Below are positions 53,101-61,557 of a stretch of DNA of 64,000 nucleotides, piece after piece. The translations under genes and the position numbers were made by a program. Each line of letters opens with the position of its first letter. The stretch's first letter is position 1. The stretch is taken from contig JAIOPL010000013.1 of assembly GCA_021413925.1 (NCBI GenBank), positions 196,504-260,503 of the forward strand. Direction: 5' to 3'. Under the pieces are notes generated by a model. That model was not told where the DNA came from. It made no database searches and saw only the letters and a list, made by a program, of their open reading frames with translations. Source of the DNA: Verrucomicrobiota bacterium (GTDB lineage: Bacteria > Verrucomicrobiota > Verrucomicrobiia > Chthoniobacterales > UBA6821).

Positions 53101-54137
53101 GAGACCCCGTGCCCAACCAGGCACTCATGGGCATAGCGTCTCACGGAATCTGCGAAAATGGGCAGATTCATAGCCTCATAGCACCGGGCTTCCCAATCGA
53201 TGGCTTCAACGAACTTATCATCCCATCGTTCGGCGCTCCAGAAAGCCAAGAGAGCGGCTTGATGATTTCCGTCCCTGAAATATTTTATTCCCTGGTAAAG
53301 TGGCACTAAGGCCTCGATCTGGACTCTAGGTTCGAGAACACTCACAGGGCTAGGTTTCAGATTTTTGGATCGTTCATTAAGCAACCGGAGTGTCTCCTTC
53401 AACGCTTGTTGAATCGGAATGTCCTCCGATGCCACCAACCTTCCCTTCCGTGCATCGAGTAACTGAAGATGTGAGTTGTTACCGATAATCTGAGCTCTCA
53501 CAAGATAGTCAGCGCCAGCCAGAGACCCTTTCGTTTCGCATGACAAACCCGCCTTTCCTAGTTCATGTTCCGCGGCTACATGCTCGATTACGGATCTGTC
53601 AAGCACCTCAAATCCTGCGGTCGCAAGTCCTTCTCTTATCTCGGCCGGTAATTTGTAGTTGATTCCGTCTTGTCCGGTGAAGTCTTCAACAGCGACTTTA
53701 ACAGTCTCACGCGAGTCTCTCTGTTTTCCTTCTGCTTGTTTGAGAAGTCCTGAAGTAAACTGTGAAAGCTCCTTCGAGGTTGTGTCACCCTCAGAAAGAA
53801 TCCTACCGTTTTTACAGTCGATGACCTCAACGATAACTGATTGTCCATCACGGCGTAAGGCCACGATGAGATCAACGCCTGCCAATTTTCCGATCCGTGC
53901 GCGGGTAGTTGGTGCGGCAAAGGCGGCATCGATGGCCTTCTCTCCCAGCAGCAGCTCAAGATGACGTCTTTCGAGCAACTCGACTCCTTTGTCAGAGGAG
54001 AGTCCAGCCACGCAGAGATCTTCAAGATCGCGGTCTTGGCCGGTTGCGAAGACGGTGATCCTTTCGGGTTTCGCCTGAACCGATACAAGCCCCGCTAAAA
54101 GAAAAAGCAGAGTCAGGATTCTGGAGAAGATCGTCAT
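50148..54137 (-). CDS. Giant secreted protein: CsgG-like repeats, TPR-like middle, degenerate hydrolase end
   Basis: 1329 residues with a signal peptide (MTIFSRILTLLFLLAGLVSVQA). Residues ~25-115 (ITVFATGQDRDLEDLCVAGLS, then GVELLERRHLELLLGE) and ~145-265 (VKVAVEDFTGQDGINYKL) look like two CsgG/FlgO-type domains. Residues ~275-330 and ~970-1050 have TPR-like helices. Residues ~1085-1329 look like an alpha/beta hydrolase (PLLVLNPSLNHGG, GKTLLKAVDWV, HTPTQEMETI). Its elbow is G1208-Y-G-G-G1212, so the nucleophile serine is missing and the domain is probably inactive. Coupled to an intact hydrolase downstream; 109 bases after the single-domain CsgG-like gene. Role unknown; an envelope scaffold is a guess. 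Confidence 0.78.
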   Translation of the reverse strand: MTIFSRILTLLFLLAGLVSVQAKPERITVFATGQDRDLEDLCVAGLSSDKGVELLERRHLELLLGEKAIDAAFAAPTTRARIGKLAGVDLIVALRRDGQSVIVEVIDCKNGRILSEGDTTSKELSQFTSGLLKQAEGKQRDSRETVKVAVEDFTGQDGINYKLPAEIREGLATAGFEVLDRSVIEHVAAEHELGKAGLSCETKGSLAGADYLVRAQIIGNNSHLQLLDARKGRLVASEDIPIQQALKETLRLLNERSKNLKPSPVSVLEPRVQIEALVPLYQGIKYFRDGNHQAALLAFWSAERWDDKFVEAIDWEARCYEAMNLPIFADSVRRYAHECLVGHGVSVPSRNIPSDGITFLGIQGEGDQRLLEVKAVDELVRIAPGKIVLPDELASYRNEYDSIVGGSDKAWLTAPGFLTRWSLMASPKTDDQGKFEWTLFDTLSGSIKATAVSSLAMKKESQASLQKLISATERKTQERELPLKNKVSSKELSAPSHPTPKDEVSDLNLLHLLSTKSLNISKITKADWKNYFHHSNDDKKGFLNYALKETLRTSLPDSDPFRAWLELDKIASFMKYDPSGLLHSGEKQDPIEALKQFVGSHPDDAPGAFARYMLLIESMDAMEPKERVKACAQTVEALRQANVQGAFEESKLLLDCSLHLETLARIVADDSQDIHNLPGKPFPRAVRPNVTQGDGKIALHWMDDWLCDEWSKIPVTKDHWKQEAVAAIHILGRGSHSMRVSPTWLDQSPDSFVLLSFCVNAMHEVEWAYGLPSEGPIDAKADRSTYRRMIDYCSRNLPLWIARASDGHELMYIAHNADLFVKRLSYYAYSSSISDEEFFNIQKSIYHDIVESAQRIGENPIQYTDDYWPGMPRRVSPEIYDAWSNSQAFNRPFEYFSQEEILSASESFADSPTQYPRWWTFMSDRHGLNPMKYSEFALRHLGKMNELYHPDDLTLAPMLAEREAAFLFNYGSILFYGRSYQEAEPWFRLVASIPDSILLKSREAREIRENAKLYLAHCLEKEGRLSEALNLSLECAACATAESPPMRYILHIWPAGSGLRFEYDGFLNTVGMRFVRDIRLLESSKDLPERMRVFQIPVAGKNGDKATFFLRIPHEVSSLANGKMPLLVLNPSLNHGGSEYILDSNAWARFADEYGICLLIPEFDFGNERSGVGEYEIAESWSGKTLLKAVDWVGEHYPVKTDHFMIHGYGGGGIFVSRFVRLYPERCLAASLNSVGSLGAILDGCPALKPFSELLSLPMIITCGDRDDARFGIYNRRMITERYAAEAREAGVHVEWKVLPDTGHTPTQEMETIIQEFFVRKANLTKRRP

Positions 54138-54246
54138 CCCCCTTGATTCCTTTCATGTATGGTGGCTGCACATGCCGTAATCAATAAATCCATCCGGACG
54201 CTAAAACGCGTTGACAGGGAGAGTGTCATTGTCGAATCCGTAGGGA

Positions 54247-55194
54247 TTACGGATTGACGATTTTTGGCACCAACCGCTCTAAAAGTATCCAGGCTGCATC
54301 CTGAAGGGCGATTTTCCCGGCTGTGGCCTCGGCGATGTCGACCGCTACGGCATTCTCGCTATCAGAATCGAGAAGCTTTCCATCAGATTTTTTCACGGCC
54401 TTGATTTCTGCACGCGCCCTCGCGGAGATGAGTTGTCCGCGGCGAGCCCCAGTCTCGCTGAACGCTTCGCCCGAAATGACAACTTCTGGGATCTTTTGAG
54501 AGTAAGAAGGGTCGATGACTTCAAAGCCCAGTTCCTGGAGAACTTTCCTAAACTCGGTCTGCACGGCAGGGTCGATGGCAGCATGTCGCAGATCGACTTC
54601 AGAAATGCTGACCTGAACCGAAGGGAGTTTCTTTCCTCCGACAACCTTTCTGAGCTGAGCAAGTCGCTCAGCAGGACTTATGAAAACAGGGCAAAAAGCA
54701 TCGCGACGATCATTCATCAGCTTGCCGACTTTAGCCGCCAACTCTCCGGTCGATTTCTCCCAAGACCCTTCTCTGGAAACGGTAACTGTCTCTCCGAAGA
54801 CTCGTGATGTGTCTGTACTGATGATCTTGGCCACAATGATGACTGAGTCACCGCTAGGGATAATCCTGCCGGTAACCAATGCCTTAGCGCCAAGTAATTT
54901 GCCCGTTTTGGCCGCGGAAGCGGGATCGTTCAATCCTGAAAGGCCCATCGTTTGCTCACTGAGTATCTTGTCAATCTCAGCCCTTTCGATGGTCCAGACA
55001 TTCCCGGTGGTGGATAGTTGAGCGCCGAGAAGAGTCGCCGCCTCAACGCCTCGACCCTGGAGTTTCTCATCGGAACTTTCAAAGTTGAGAACGGCAACGG
55101 TGAGAGGTGCGGGTGCATTGGTGACTTCAGCCCGTAGGGAGGAGATGAGGAGGGCAAGAAGCCCGAGGAGGATCAGGTGTGCGTTTATTTTCAT
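54247..55194 (-). CDS. CsgG-like secreted protein
   Basis: A 315-residue protein with signal peptide (MKINAHLILLGLLALLISSLRA). Residues ~30-150 match the CsgG/FlgO-type fold: LTVAVLNFESSDEKLQGRG, VWTIERAEIDKILSEQ, TGKLLGAKALVTGRI. A second similar half follows (VQVSISEVDLRHAAIDPA, then LGFEVIDPSYSQKIPEVVISG). The lipobox cysteine of CsgG itself is missing, so it is soluble in the periplasm or secreted. It overlaps the preceding gene's stop as ATGA. Confidence 0.82.
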   Translation of the reverse strand: MKINAHLILLGLLALLISSLRAEVTNAPAPLTVAVLNFESSDEKLQGRGVEAATLLGAQLSTTGNVWTIERAEIDKILSEQTMGLSGLNDPASAAKTGKLLGAKALVTGRIIPSGDSVIIVAKIISTDTSRVFGETVTVSREGSWEKSTGELAAKVGKLMNDRRDAFCPVFISPAERLAQLRKVVGGKKLPSVQVSISEVDLRHAAIDPAVQTEFRKVLQELGFEVIDPSYSQKIPEVVISGEAFSETGARRGQLISARARAEIKAVKKSDGKLLDSDSENAVAVDIAEATAGKIALQDAAWILLERLVPKIVNP

Positions 55195-56030
55195 AGGATT
55201 GAGGGTGTTTTCTGAATGATGTCGTAAAGAAGTTTCTGCGCCTTTGCGTCCTCGGCCCAGCAGTTGGGTGATGCCTGATGGATCACCATCTCGATGCTGC
55301 GATCACGTGATGTAACAGTAATGTTCTCTGGTGAGTCAGGGTCGTCATGAAAAACCATGAGTGAAGAACCGGGTGCCAAAGATAGGGAGGGAATGGGCAG
55401 ATCTTTGGGAAGATCCCCCACGGTCACGCTGCCACCTGAGAGCTTTGCGGGGAAATCCTTCCCCAGATCCTCAAAGGGCACCTGTTTGAGACGGAGGAGT
55501 TCTCGAAGGCCCTGCATTTCACCGAAGAGGGAAAGGGTGAGTGAGTGACCGGCTGTCGCTTCGTCGGCAAAGCGCTTGGCAAGCTGAGTGAGTAAAGTGT
55601 TCGGACAGACCATCAGAGGAATGGAGGCCACGGCATCACGCAGTCCGGCATTCTTTCCATCGATCCTGATGATTAGCACCATCCGCACGGCCTTTTCCAC
55701 CTTGGGAAGTTCCAAAGAGAAGATGCCCTCGCGTAGCGCTGGAAAATCCTCGTTCGCTACACTGCGAAAAGGGAGTCCCTTTACGATGAGTTCCCCGAGT
55801 TTTCCTCCAGAGAGGTAGAGGTCGGCAACCATGGGAGTCTGCTGATCTTTCAGAAGAAATGAAGCAGGCAATTCCCTGGTGCCTCCTCCGAAAAGCCAAT
55901 GCGCCTCCTCCGCAGCGCGGCCTGGAGTCTTTCCTGCGCTTAGGAGGAGCACGTCATTGGTCGTCCCCTTCATGGTGGCAACCATTGTTAGAAAGGAGAA
56001 AAAAAAGGGAATGAAACTATGCCACCTCAT
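55191..56030 (-). CDS. Secreted protein of unknown function in ECF sigma operon
   Basis: A 279-residue protein with a hydrophobic N-terminus (WHSFIPFFFSFLTMVATM). No family recognised. Visible features: a beta-rich central part (GGTRELPASFLLKDQQTPMVADLYLSGGK region) and LPKVEKAVRMVLIIRIDGK. Both its start and its stop overlap the neighbours by ATGA, so it is tightly linked to the membrane protein upstream and the CsgG-like gene downstream. Confidence 0.75.
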   Translation of the reverse strand: MRWHSFIPFFFSFLTMVATMKGTTNDVLLLSAGKTPGRAAEEAHWLFGGGTRELPASFLLKDQQTPMVADLYLSGGKLGELIVKGLPFRSVANEDFPALREGIFSLELPKVEKAVRMVLIIRIDGKNAGLRDAVASIPLMVCPNTLLTQLAKRFADEATAGHSLTLSLFGEMQGLRELLRLKQVPFEDLGKDFPAKLSGGSVTVGDLPKDLPIPSLSLAPGSSLMVFHDDPDSPENITVTSRDRSIEMVIHQASPNCWAEDAKAQKLLYDIIQKTPSIL

Positions 56031-56614
56031 GAGCGTGCTCCTTCGACTGTTTTGGCTGTAATGGTGAATCCATTGAATCCGGAATTGTTCCTGCCTTTGA
56101 GAAGGCGGTTGTCTGTGACAATCATCACGGAGCCATCACTGCTTACAAGAGGCGTCAACTCCATGGGGTGACCATCAAGCTTCAGCCGCACGGGCTGTCC
56201 GCTGTGAGTGAGTACCTCGACCACGTGGGAGCGTTTCCGGAGAGTCATCAGTATGCACTGATCCTGAGGAAGCAATTCGGGAGCATCTGCAAGCGTGAGG
56301 TCAAGGGAGTTGCCATCTTTGATGGCGGCCAGAAGACGCCCTGAAAACATCGTTTCGATCTCGGAAAACATACCCGAACTGCCTGAGCGAGTGTCGCTTC
56401 TGGGGATCATGACGAGTGCAGCGAGGACGAGCGTAGCGATACTTGCCAACGGAAGAACCCACCAAGGAATTCGCCCCAGCTGTTTTTCAGCAATCGGGGC
56501 ATTTCTAAATGCTACTAAAGCACGGTGGCGAGCCTTATCCCGAATACTCTCCGAGACGGGTTTGATCAGCAGCGATTGCAGGATCTCCTGGGGTTTTGGT
56601 TCGTTGATATTCAT
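56027..56614 (-). CDS. Single-pass membrane protein, candidate anti-sigma factor
   Basis: A 195-residue protein with a cytosolic N-terminus (~48 residues), one membrane helix (WWVLPLASIATLVLAALVM, about 51-69) and a ~120-residue exterior domain. The layout and its position directly after an ECF sigma gene, with an ATGA overlap, are those of an anti-sigma factor. There is no zinc-finger motif of the H-x3-C-x2-C type, so it would be an unusual one. No family recognised. Confidence 0.72.
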   Translation of the reverse strand: MNINEPKPQEILQSLLIKPVSESIRDKARHRALVAFRNAPIAEKQLGRIPWWVLPLASIATLVLAALVMIPRSDTRSGSSGMFSEIETMFSGRLLAAIKDGNSLDLTLADAPELLPQDQCILMTLRKRSHVVEVLTHSGQPVRLKLDGHPMELTPLVSSDGSVMIVTDNRLLKGRNNSGFNGFTITAKTVEGARS

Positions 56615-57150
56615 GCTTTCACTAATTTGCGGAGCCTGCGCTTAGCGAGATGGATACGCCAGGAAACTGTGGATTCAGCGCATCCCAGCCGATGCGCCGC
56701 CTCGGCATGAGTGCAGTCCTCGAGGAAGACCAAGGCGACGGCCTCCCGCTGCTCTGGAGGAAGTGACTGCATAAGATCAAATGCGCGCTCGCTGACAGCA
56801 TCCCCGTTCCTCCCATCTTGAGCGGTCTCCAGATGCCGGGCTGCAAGTTCGAGTTTTGCCTCATGGGCACGTTTGGCTCGGAGTGCATCTCGGGCCGTGT
56901 TTGCACAGATCCGGTACAGCCATGCCTGGAAAGTCGTACTTTCCTGCAACCCTCTGATCCCCCTTGCTGCTTTGATGAAACTGTCCTGAGTGACATCATC
57001 GGCGGCGCCGTCATCGAGCAAGATCCTGAAGGCGAATGCCCTGAGCCGGTGGTAGTAGCGGTCAAAGAGACGACCGAAGGCATGCTCGTCGCCCGATGCA
57101 GCTTGCGCAGCCAAATCGGCGTCCGGGAGGTTATCGTCATCGTTCGACAT
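56611..57150 (-). CDS. ECF-type RNA polymerase sigma factor
   Basis: A 179-residue sigma factor. Region 2: FGRLFDRYYHRLRAFAFRILLDDGAADDVTQDSFIKAARGI with TFQAWLYRICANTARDALR. Region 4: LPPEQREAVALVFLEDCTHAEAAHRLGCAESTVSWRIHLAKRRLRKL. The ATG at 57150 gives the family-normal start. First gene of a chained run through to 49192; it probably drives that run and other targets. Confidence 0.93.
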   Translation of the reverse strand: MSNDDDNLPDADLAAQAASGDEHAFGRLFDRYYHRLRAFAFRILLDDGAADDVTQDSFIKAARGIRGLQESTTFQAWLYRICANTARDALRAKRAHEAKLELAARHLETAQDGRNGDAVSERAFDLMQSLPPEQREAVALVFLEDCTHAEAAHRLGCAESTVSWRIHLAKRRLRKLVKA

Positions 57151-57217
57151 GTGTGCATGTTTAACTATAAGACGTGTGTCGCCTTGCAAATCCTTGGAGA
57201 TTTTCGATTTTTTTAAA

Positions 57218-58252
57218 TTACAACGCTCTCCCCACCTGCCACTGGGGTGATATCTCCACATTGACGGAGCTTTGCTCGCCTGCGAGAAGATGGTGCAGGG
57301 CGGCGAAGGCGATCATGGCGGCATTATCCGTGGCAAGCTCCGGAGCGGGGAGGTGCAATCTCCATCCCCTGGAACTGCAGAGATCCTGAAGTCCCCGCCG
57401 CAGGGCGCTGTTGGCTGCGACGCCGCCGGAGACAGCGACTTCATGGAGCCCGGTGAGCTCCATCGCTCGTGTGGTTTTTTCCAAGAGCACTCCCACGATG
57501 GCCTTCCGAATGGAGGCGCAGAGATCGGCCAGGTCTCCCGGTTCCTTGGTAAGTGAGGGATGCTTTTCCAGAAAATAACGAACCGAGGTCTTGAGCCCGC
57601 TGAAGCTGAAATCGAGATTCCCTTTTTCCATCAGCGCCTTGGGAAATTCATGGCGATCGGGATTCCCGAGTTCCGCCAGACGATCAATCTCGATACCTCC
57701 GGGATAGGGAAGTCCGAGTAGTTTTGCCGTTTTGTCAAAGGCCTCACCTGCCGCATCATCCAATGTCCTGCCCAGTACGGTGTAGTCACCGGCAGATTTG
57801 ACACGGGTCAGTTGCGTGTGGCCGCCGCTCACCAGCAGTGCGAGATGATCCGGGATCTCCCCGGCTCCAAGAAAGGGAGAGAGCAGGTGTCCTTCCAGAT
57901 GATTGAGAGCAAGGTAGGGAATGCCAAGGCTCAGAGCGAAACCCTTCGCGTAACAGGCTCCGACAAGCAATGCGGGAGCAAGGCCCGGTCCCGAAGTGGC
58001 CACGATGGCCCCCAGTTCCGTTGCTTGAACACCGGCCTCATCCAGCGCACGTCGGACCAGGGGATCGACCGCCAGAAGATGATTGCGAGAGGCCACCTCA
58101 GGCACAACACCGCCGAAGCGCGCATGCTCCTCGGCTTGCGAAGCGATAAGGCTGGAGAGGATGATGCCGGGTGCCCTCAAGACTGCGACGGCTGTCTCAT
58201 CGCATGAGGACTCGATCGCAAGGATGGGCGACTGCGGGTCAAAGGACTTCAT
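57218..58252 (-). CDS. tsaD: tRNA N6-adenosine threonylcarbamoyltransferase
   Basis: A 344-residue TsaD (Gcp), needed for the t6A37 modification of ANN-decoding tRNAs. The start ILAIESSCDETAVAVL and the ATP/metal segment VPEVASRNHLLAVDPLV, GPGLAPALLVG, LALNHLEGHLLSPFL and LLVSGGHTQL are typical. The usual metal-binding H-x3-H motif (ASRxHxxxxxP) is recognisable. Overlaps birA by ATGA. Confidence 0.96.
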   Translation of the reverse strand: MKSFDPQSPILAIESSCDETAVAVLRAPGIILSSLIASQAEEHARFGGVVPEVASRNHLLAVDPLVRRALDEAGVQATELGAIVATSGPGLAPALLVGACYAKGFALSLGIPYLALNHLEGHLLSPFLGAGEIPDHLALLVSGGHTQLTRVKSAGDYTVLGRTLDDAAGEAFDKTAKLLGLPYPGGIEIDRLAELGNPDRHEFPKALMEKGNLDFSFSGLKTSVRYFLEKHPSLTKEPGDLADLCASIRKAIVGVLLEKTTRAMELTGLHEVAVSGGVAANSALRRGLQDLCSSRGWRLHLPAPELATDNAAMIAFAALHHLLAGEQSSVNVEISPQWQVGRAL

Positions 58253-58935
58253 GGGGTGGTGTCATGGACCAGCATTTCATTCCAGGTAGAAAGCAGCAAT
58301 CCGGGATCGGTTGATATCAGGCGTTCCTGTTCCCTGAGATGACGGAGCAGGATGGCGGCCAGCTTATTCCGATCCATCGGCTCCCCCTTGTCCTTTCCAT
58401 TACCATTACCATTAGCCATCGCCAGCGAGCAGGCACGATCCTGGAGTTCTTCGGGGAAGTCCTCACGGGAATGATTCACATTCAGTCCAATCCCGACTAC
58501 GGCGAAGGGATCTCTGCCAATGCGGGTTTCCACCAAGATGCCTGCTACCTTTTGTCCATTGATCAGGACATCGTTGGGAGACTTGATGGAGCATCCGGAA
58601 ATGCCAAGACCCCGGATCGTCTCCACAAGGGCGACTGCCGCGAAGGCCGATAGTAAGGGAATCGTGGCATCATCGATCGGAAGGCGCAGCAGCAAAGAAA
58701 ACCAGAGTCCCAGCCCCGGAGCCGAGGACCAGGGACGGCGGAACTGTCCGCGTCCTGCCGTCTGACGTTCGGCAAAGAGAAGTGTGCCCGCTGGAGCTTT
58801 CTCCTCTCCCATCCGGAGCAGATCATCGTTGCTGGAGGTCGTTTCCGACAGGACCTGAACCGGAATACTCCAAGGGGATGCAGTTGTCAGCGCTACCTCA
58901 TCCAGCGGGATGAAGGAGAAGGATTCAGCCGGCAT
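58249..58935 (-). CDS. birA: Biotin-[acetyl-CoA-carboxylase] ligase (no repressor domain)
   Basis: A 228-residue BirA with catalytic domain only. Biotinyl-AMP site AERQTAGRGQFRRPW, and KSPNDVLINGQKVAGILVE. There is no N-terminal HTH, so no biotin repressor function. A hexamer repeat (AATGGT-type, 58397-58414) makes a N-G-N-G-N-G linker near residue 185. The start at MPAESFSF is used; it overlaps the nadC stop by 11 bases. Confidence 0.93.
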   Translation of the reverse strand: MPAESFSFIPLDEVALTTASPWSIPVQVLSETTSSNDDLLRMGEEKAPAGTLLFAERQTAGRGQFRRPWSSAPGLGLWFSLLLRLPIDDATIPLLSAFAAVALVETIRGLGISGCSIKSPNDVLINGQKVAGILVETRIGRDPFAVVGIGLNVNHSREDFPEELQDRACSLAMANGNGNGKDKGEPMDRNKLAAILLRHLREQERLISTDPGLLLSTWNEMLVHDTTP

Positions 58936-59812
58936 GCCCGAGCTCCAACGAGAGGTCAGCATTCGGAGCCGAATGGGTGAGAGCTCCCACGGAGATCCGA
59001 TCCACTCCCGTATCGGCAATCGCCCTTAGCGTCTCCAAAGTGATGCCGCCGCTGGCCTCGAGAAGCACGCCGGGGGAGAGGTTATTTCGCAGGGCTACGG
59101 CCTTTCGCATCATGCCTGTGTCCATGTTATCGAGCAGGATCACATCGATCCCCTTCATGGTAAGTAGGCTCTCCGTTTGCTCCAATGTGTCGGCCTCGAT
59201 CTCGATCGGAAGGCCGGGATGCTCGCCGCGAAGTTTGGAGATTACTCCGGGCAGCGCTTCCAGAGAGCCGAGTGCAGCCAGATGGTTGTCCTTTACCAGC
59301 ACGGCATCGTACAGGCCAATCCTGTGATTGGTGCAACCGCCGGCCTTAACGGCCTGCTTCTCGAGTAGACGCCAGCCGGGCGTCGTCTTCCGGGTGTCGA
59401 GAAGGATCACCTTACTTTCTTTCACCACATCGGCATAGCATCTGGAAAGCGTCGCCACACCGCAGAGTCGCCCCAGGAAATTCAAGGCCGTCCGTTCTCC
59501 TGACAGGATCGAGCGGGTGGAGCCCTTCAACTCCATCAGAGAGTCTCCTTTGGCCAACCGGTCCCCCTCGGCGCAGCAAAGAGTCACTTCAAGTTGAGAA
59601 TCGATTTGTCGGAAGACGTCCGCCGCAGTCGAGAGCCCTGAGGCGACGCACGCCTCGCGCGCGACGATCCGGGCGAGCGAGACAGACTCTGCAGGAATAA
59701 AAGCCTGCGAGGTGATGTCGCCGCGCTCTCCCAGATCCTCTGTCAGTGCGAGGCTGATCAGATGAAGATTGAGATCGCCGCGAAGGCCGGATTCAGAATA
59801 CCCGGAGATCAT
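58925..59812 (-). CDS. nadC: Nicotinate-nucleotide pyrophosphorylase
   Basis: A 295-residue quinolinate phosphoribosyltransferase of NAD synthesis. ALTEDLGERGDITSQAFIPAES at the start, SGERTALNFLGRLCGVATLS, LDTRKTTPGWRLLEKQAVKAGGCTNHRIGLYDAVLVKDNHL and VILLDNMDTGMMRKAV are all diagnostic. No nadA or nadB in the window. Confidence 0.97.
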   Translation of the reverse strand: MISGYSESGLRGDLNLHLISLALTEDLGERGDITSQAFIPAESVSLARIVAREACVASGLSTAADVFRQIDSQLEVTLCCAEGDRLAKGDSLMELKGSTRSILSGERTALNFLGRLCGVATLSRCYADVVKESKVILLDTRKTTPGWRLLEKQAVKAGGCTNHRIGLYDAVLVKDNHLAALGSLEALPGVISKLRGEHPGLPIEIEADTLEQTESLLTMKGIDVILLDNMDTGMMRKAVALRNNLSPGVLLEASGGITLETLRAIADTGVDRISVGALTHSAPNADLSLELGHAG

Positions 59813-59836
59813 TGGAGTTTGGCTTTTGACTTTCGT

Positions 59837-60952
59837 CTACAGGAGATTTGGTTGGACTGGCTCCGGAGCCTTTTCATGTGCGGCTGGCAGCTTGAGCAGA
59901 GCGCGCTGCCACGGCAGGAGAATGGCCGCCGAGGGATCCGCCGCCACGGCTTCAAGGGCTGCCTTCGGAGCGATGATGGAGGGATCGAGATCAACATCGC
60001 GCGCCACCTTGTCGCGAAAATCACGCAGATGATTAAACCGGTCGACCTGTTCCTTCGAGACGCGGGTGCGAACACCGCGGATCACCTTGGGCCACTCGGA
60101 TTCGGGCAGAGCCAGCGCTGACTCGAGGGTCTCCTCCATCCGATCGGCGCGAGGCTGCGGGATGCGGGGACGTGAAAATCCTGATCCCCTGGAAGCATCG
60201 TCGGCGAGTCGGAGCAGACTGTCATTGGAGAGAACATGAAAGGCAGGCCGGTCCCACTGCCTAGCCTCGGAATCTCGCCAGTGCCAGAGCGCCCTCAGGA
60301 TCGCCCATCCGCGCTGGGAGAGAGCTGCGTATCCAGTAATGCGCCAGAGATTCTCCTCGTCGCGTAGGCGGGTTTCGCGGGTTCCCTTCACCATCCGATC
60401 ACGCGACTGCTCATACCATTCGGTGCGATTGAGCTCCTTGAGGCGGTCCGCGAGTATGCTGGCCAGTTGTGAAAGAAAGCGGACGTCGTTCAGGGCATAC
60501 TCTGCCATCTGGTCGGAGAGAGGGCGCTGTGCCCAGTTCGCCTTACGCGAGGCCTTCGAGAGGGTGATTCCAAAATACTTTTCCACGAGTCCAGCAAGGC
60601 CCAGCTGAGGTTCACCGCAAATCCTGGCCGCGATCATGGTATCGAAGATATTTTTATCGGGGAAGTCCCCGGACCGGCGAAGCAGTCGCAGGTCGTAGTC
60701 GGCATCGTGAAAAATCACCGTCTTCCCCTCGAGGGCCTTGAAAAATTCCTCCAGCGGTAGACCGGCCAGAGGGTCGATGAGTTTCAGATCTTCGGCCCAT
60801 CCGCTTTGGGGCTCCTGACCCCAGCCGCTCTGGATCAGGCAGAGCTTCTCAAAATAGCAATGAAGGCTGTCGGCCTCGGTATCGAGAGCGACCTCCTGCT
60901 GCCCGGAAAGGCCCGAGAGGTAATCCCGGAAGGCGGATTCCCCTGCGATCAA
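59837..60952 (-). CDS. rnd: Ribonuclease D
   Basis: A 371-residue 3'-5' exoribonuclease for tRNA 3' maturation. DEDD motifs: VALDTEADSLH, TVIFHDADYDLRLL, YALNDVRFLSQL. The HRDC-like region follows (RKANWAQRPLSDQ, then LRALWHWRDSEARQWDRPAFHVL). It overlaps nuoC by ATGA, an odd pairing. Confidence 0.94.
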   Translation of the reverse strand: MIAGESAFRDYLSGLSGQQEVALDTEADSLHCYFEKLCLIQSGWGQEPQSGWAEDLKLIDPLAGLPLEEFFKALEGKTVIFHDADYDLRLLRRSGDFPDKNIFDTMIAARICGEPQLGLAGLVEKYFGITLSKASRKANWAQRPLSDQMAEYALNDVRFLSQLASILADRLKELNRTEWYEQSRDRMVKGTRETRLRDEENLWRITGYAALSQRGWAILRALWHWRDSEARQWDRPAFHVLSNDSLLRLADDASRGSGFSRPRIPQPRADRMEETLESALALPESEWPKVIRGVRTRVSKEQVDRFNHLRDFRDKVARDVDLDPSIIAPKAALEAVAADPSAAILLPWQRALLKLPAAHEKAPEPVQPNLL

Positions 60953-61557
60953 GGCTCCGCGATGAAGGTGGCCGCCGTCGGAATCTCTCCGGCGTGGCGG
61001 GCACGGGGCTCGCGCACCTCGGTGTTGCCCTCGGTTGGAATAGTGACGAAGGGACCTCCGGCAAGCGGGGCCACCTCCGTGAAGGCGACATCAGGGACAT
61101 CGGTGGGAATGCCCTCAAGTGGGAACTCCTTGCGGAGTGGATGGTAGGGATAACCCTCCCACATGAGAATACGTCGGAGATCCGGATGATTGCGGAATTT
61201 GATCCCCATCATGTCCCAGACCTCGCGCTCGTGCCAGTTGGCGGTCGGCCAGATGTCTGTCACGGAGTCGATCTCCGGCTCATCCTCCGAGAGACTGCTC
61301 TTTAGGCGTAGGTGGGTCTTCTTGGCGATGGAGTAGAGCCCATAAACCACCTGAAAGCGGGGATGGCTTCCTGCATGATCGACGCTGCAGATATCAAGCA
61401 GCATGTCGAATCCGAGCGTGTCTCGGCAGAAGAGGGCAACCTCATGGATTCGGGTTGCATGAACGGAAAGGGTCGTCTCGCCACGGAATTCCTTCCGATC
61501 AAAGATGTCGGGGGAGAAAGTCTCCTCGATCCTGGTTGCTTCTGAGGCCGCGCTCAT
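60949..61557 (-). CDS. nuoC: NADH-quinone oxidoreductase subunit C
   Basis: A 202-residue NuoC. Signature [41 protein letters not shown] is diagnostic. It is a separate subunit, not fused to NuoD. It follows nuoB with an ATGA overlap; nuoD does not follow. The C-terminal ~35 residues after EFPLEG are extended. Confidence 0.97.
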   Translation of the reverse strand: MSAASEATRIEETFSPDIFDRKEFRGETTLSVHATRIHEVALFCRDTLGFDMLLDICSVDHAGSHPRFQVVYGLYSIAKKTHLRLKSSLSEDEPEIDSVTDIWPTANWHEREVWDMMGIKFRNHPDLRRILMWEGYPYHPLRKEFPLEGIPTDVPDVAFTEVAPLAGGPFVTIPTEGNTEVREPRARHAGEIPTAATFIAEP

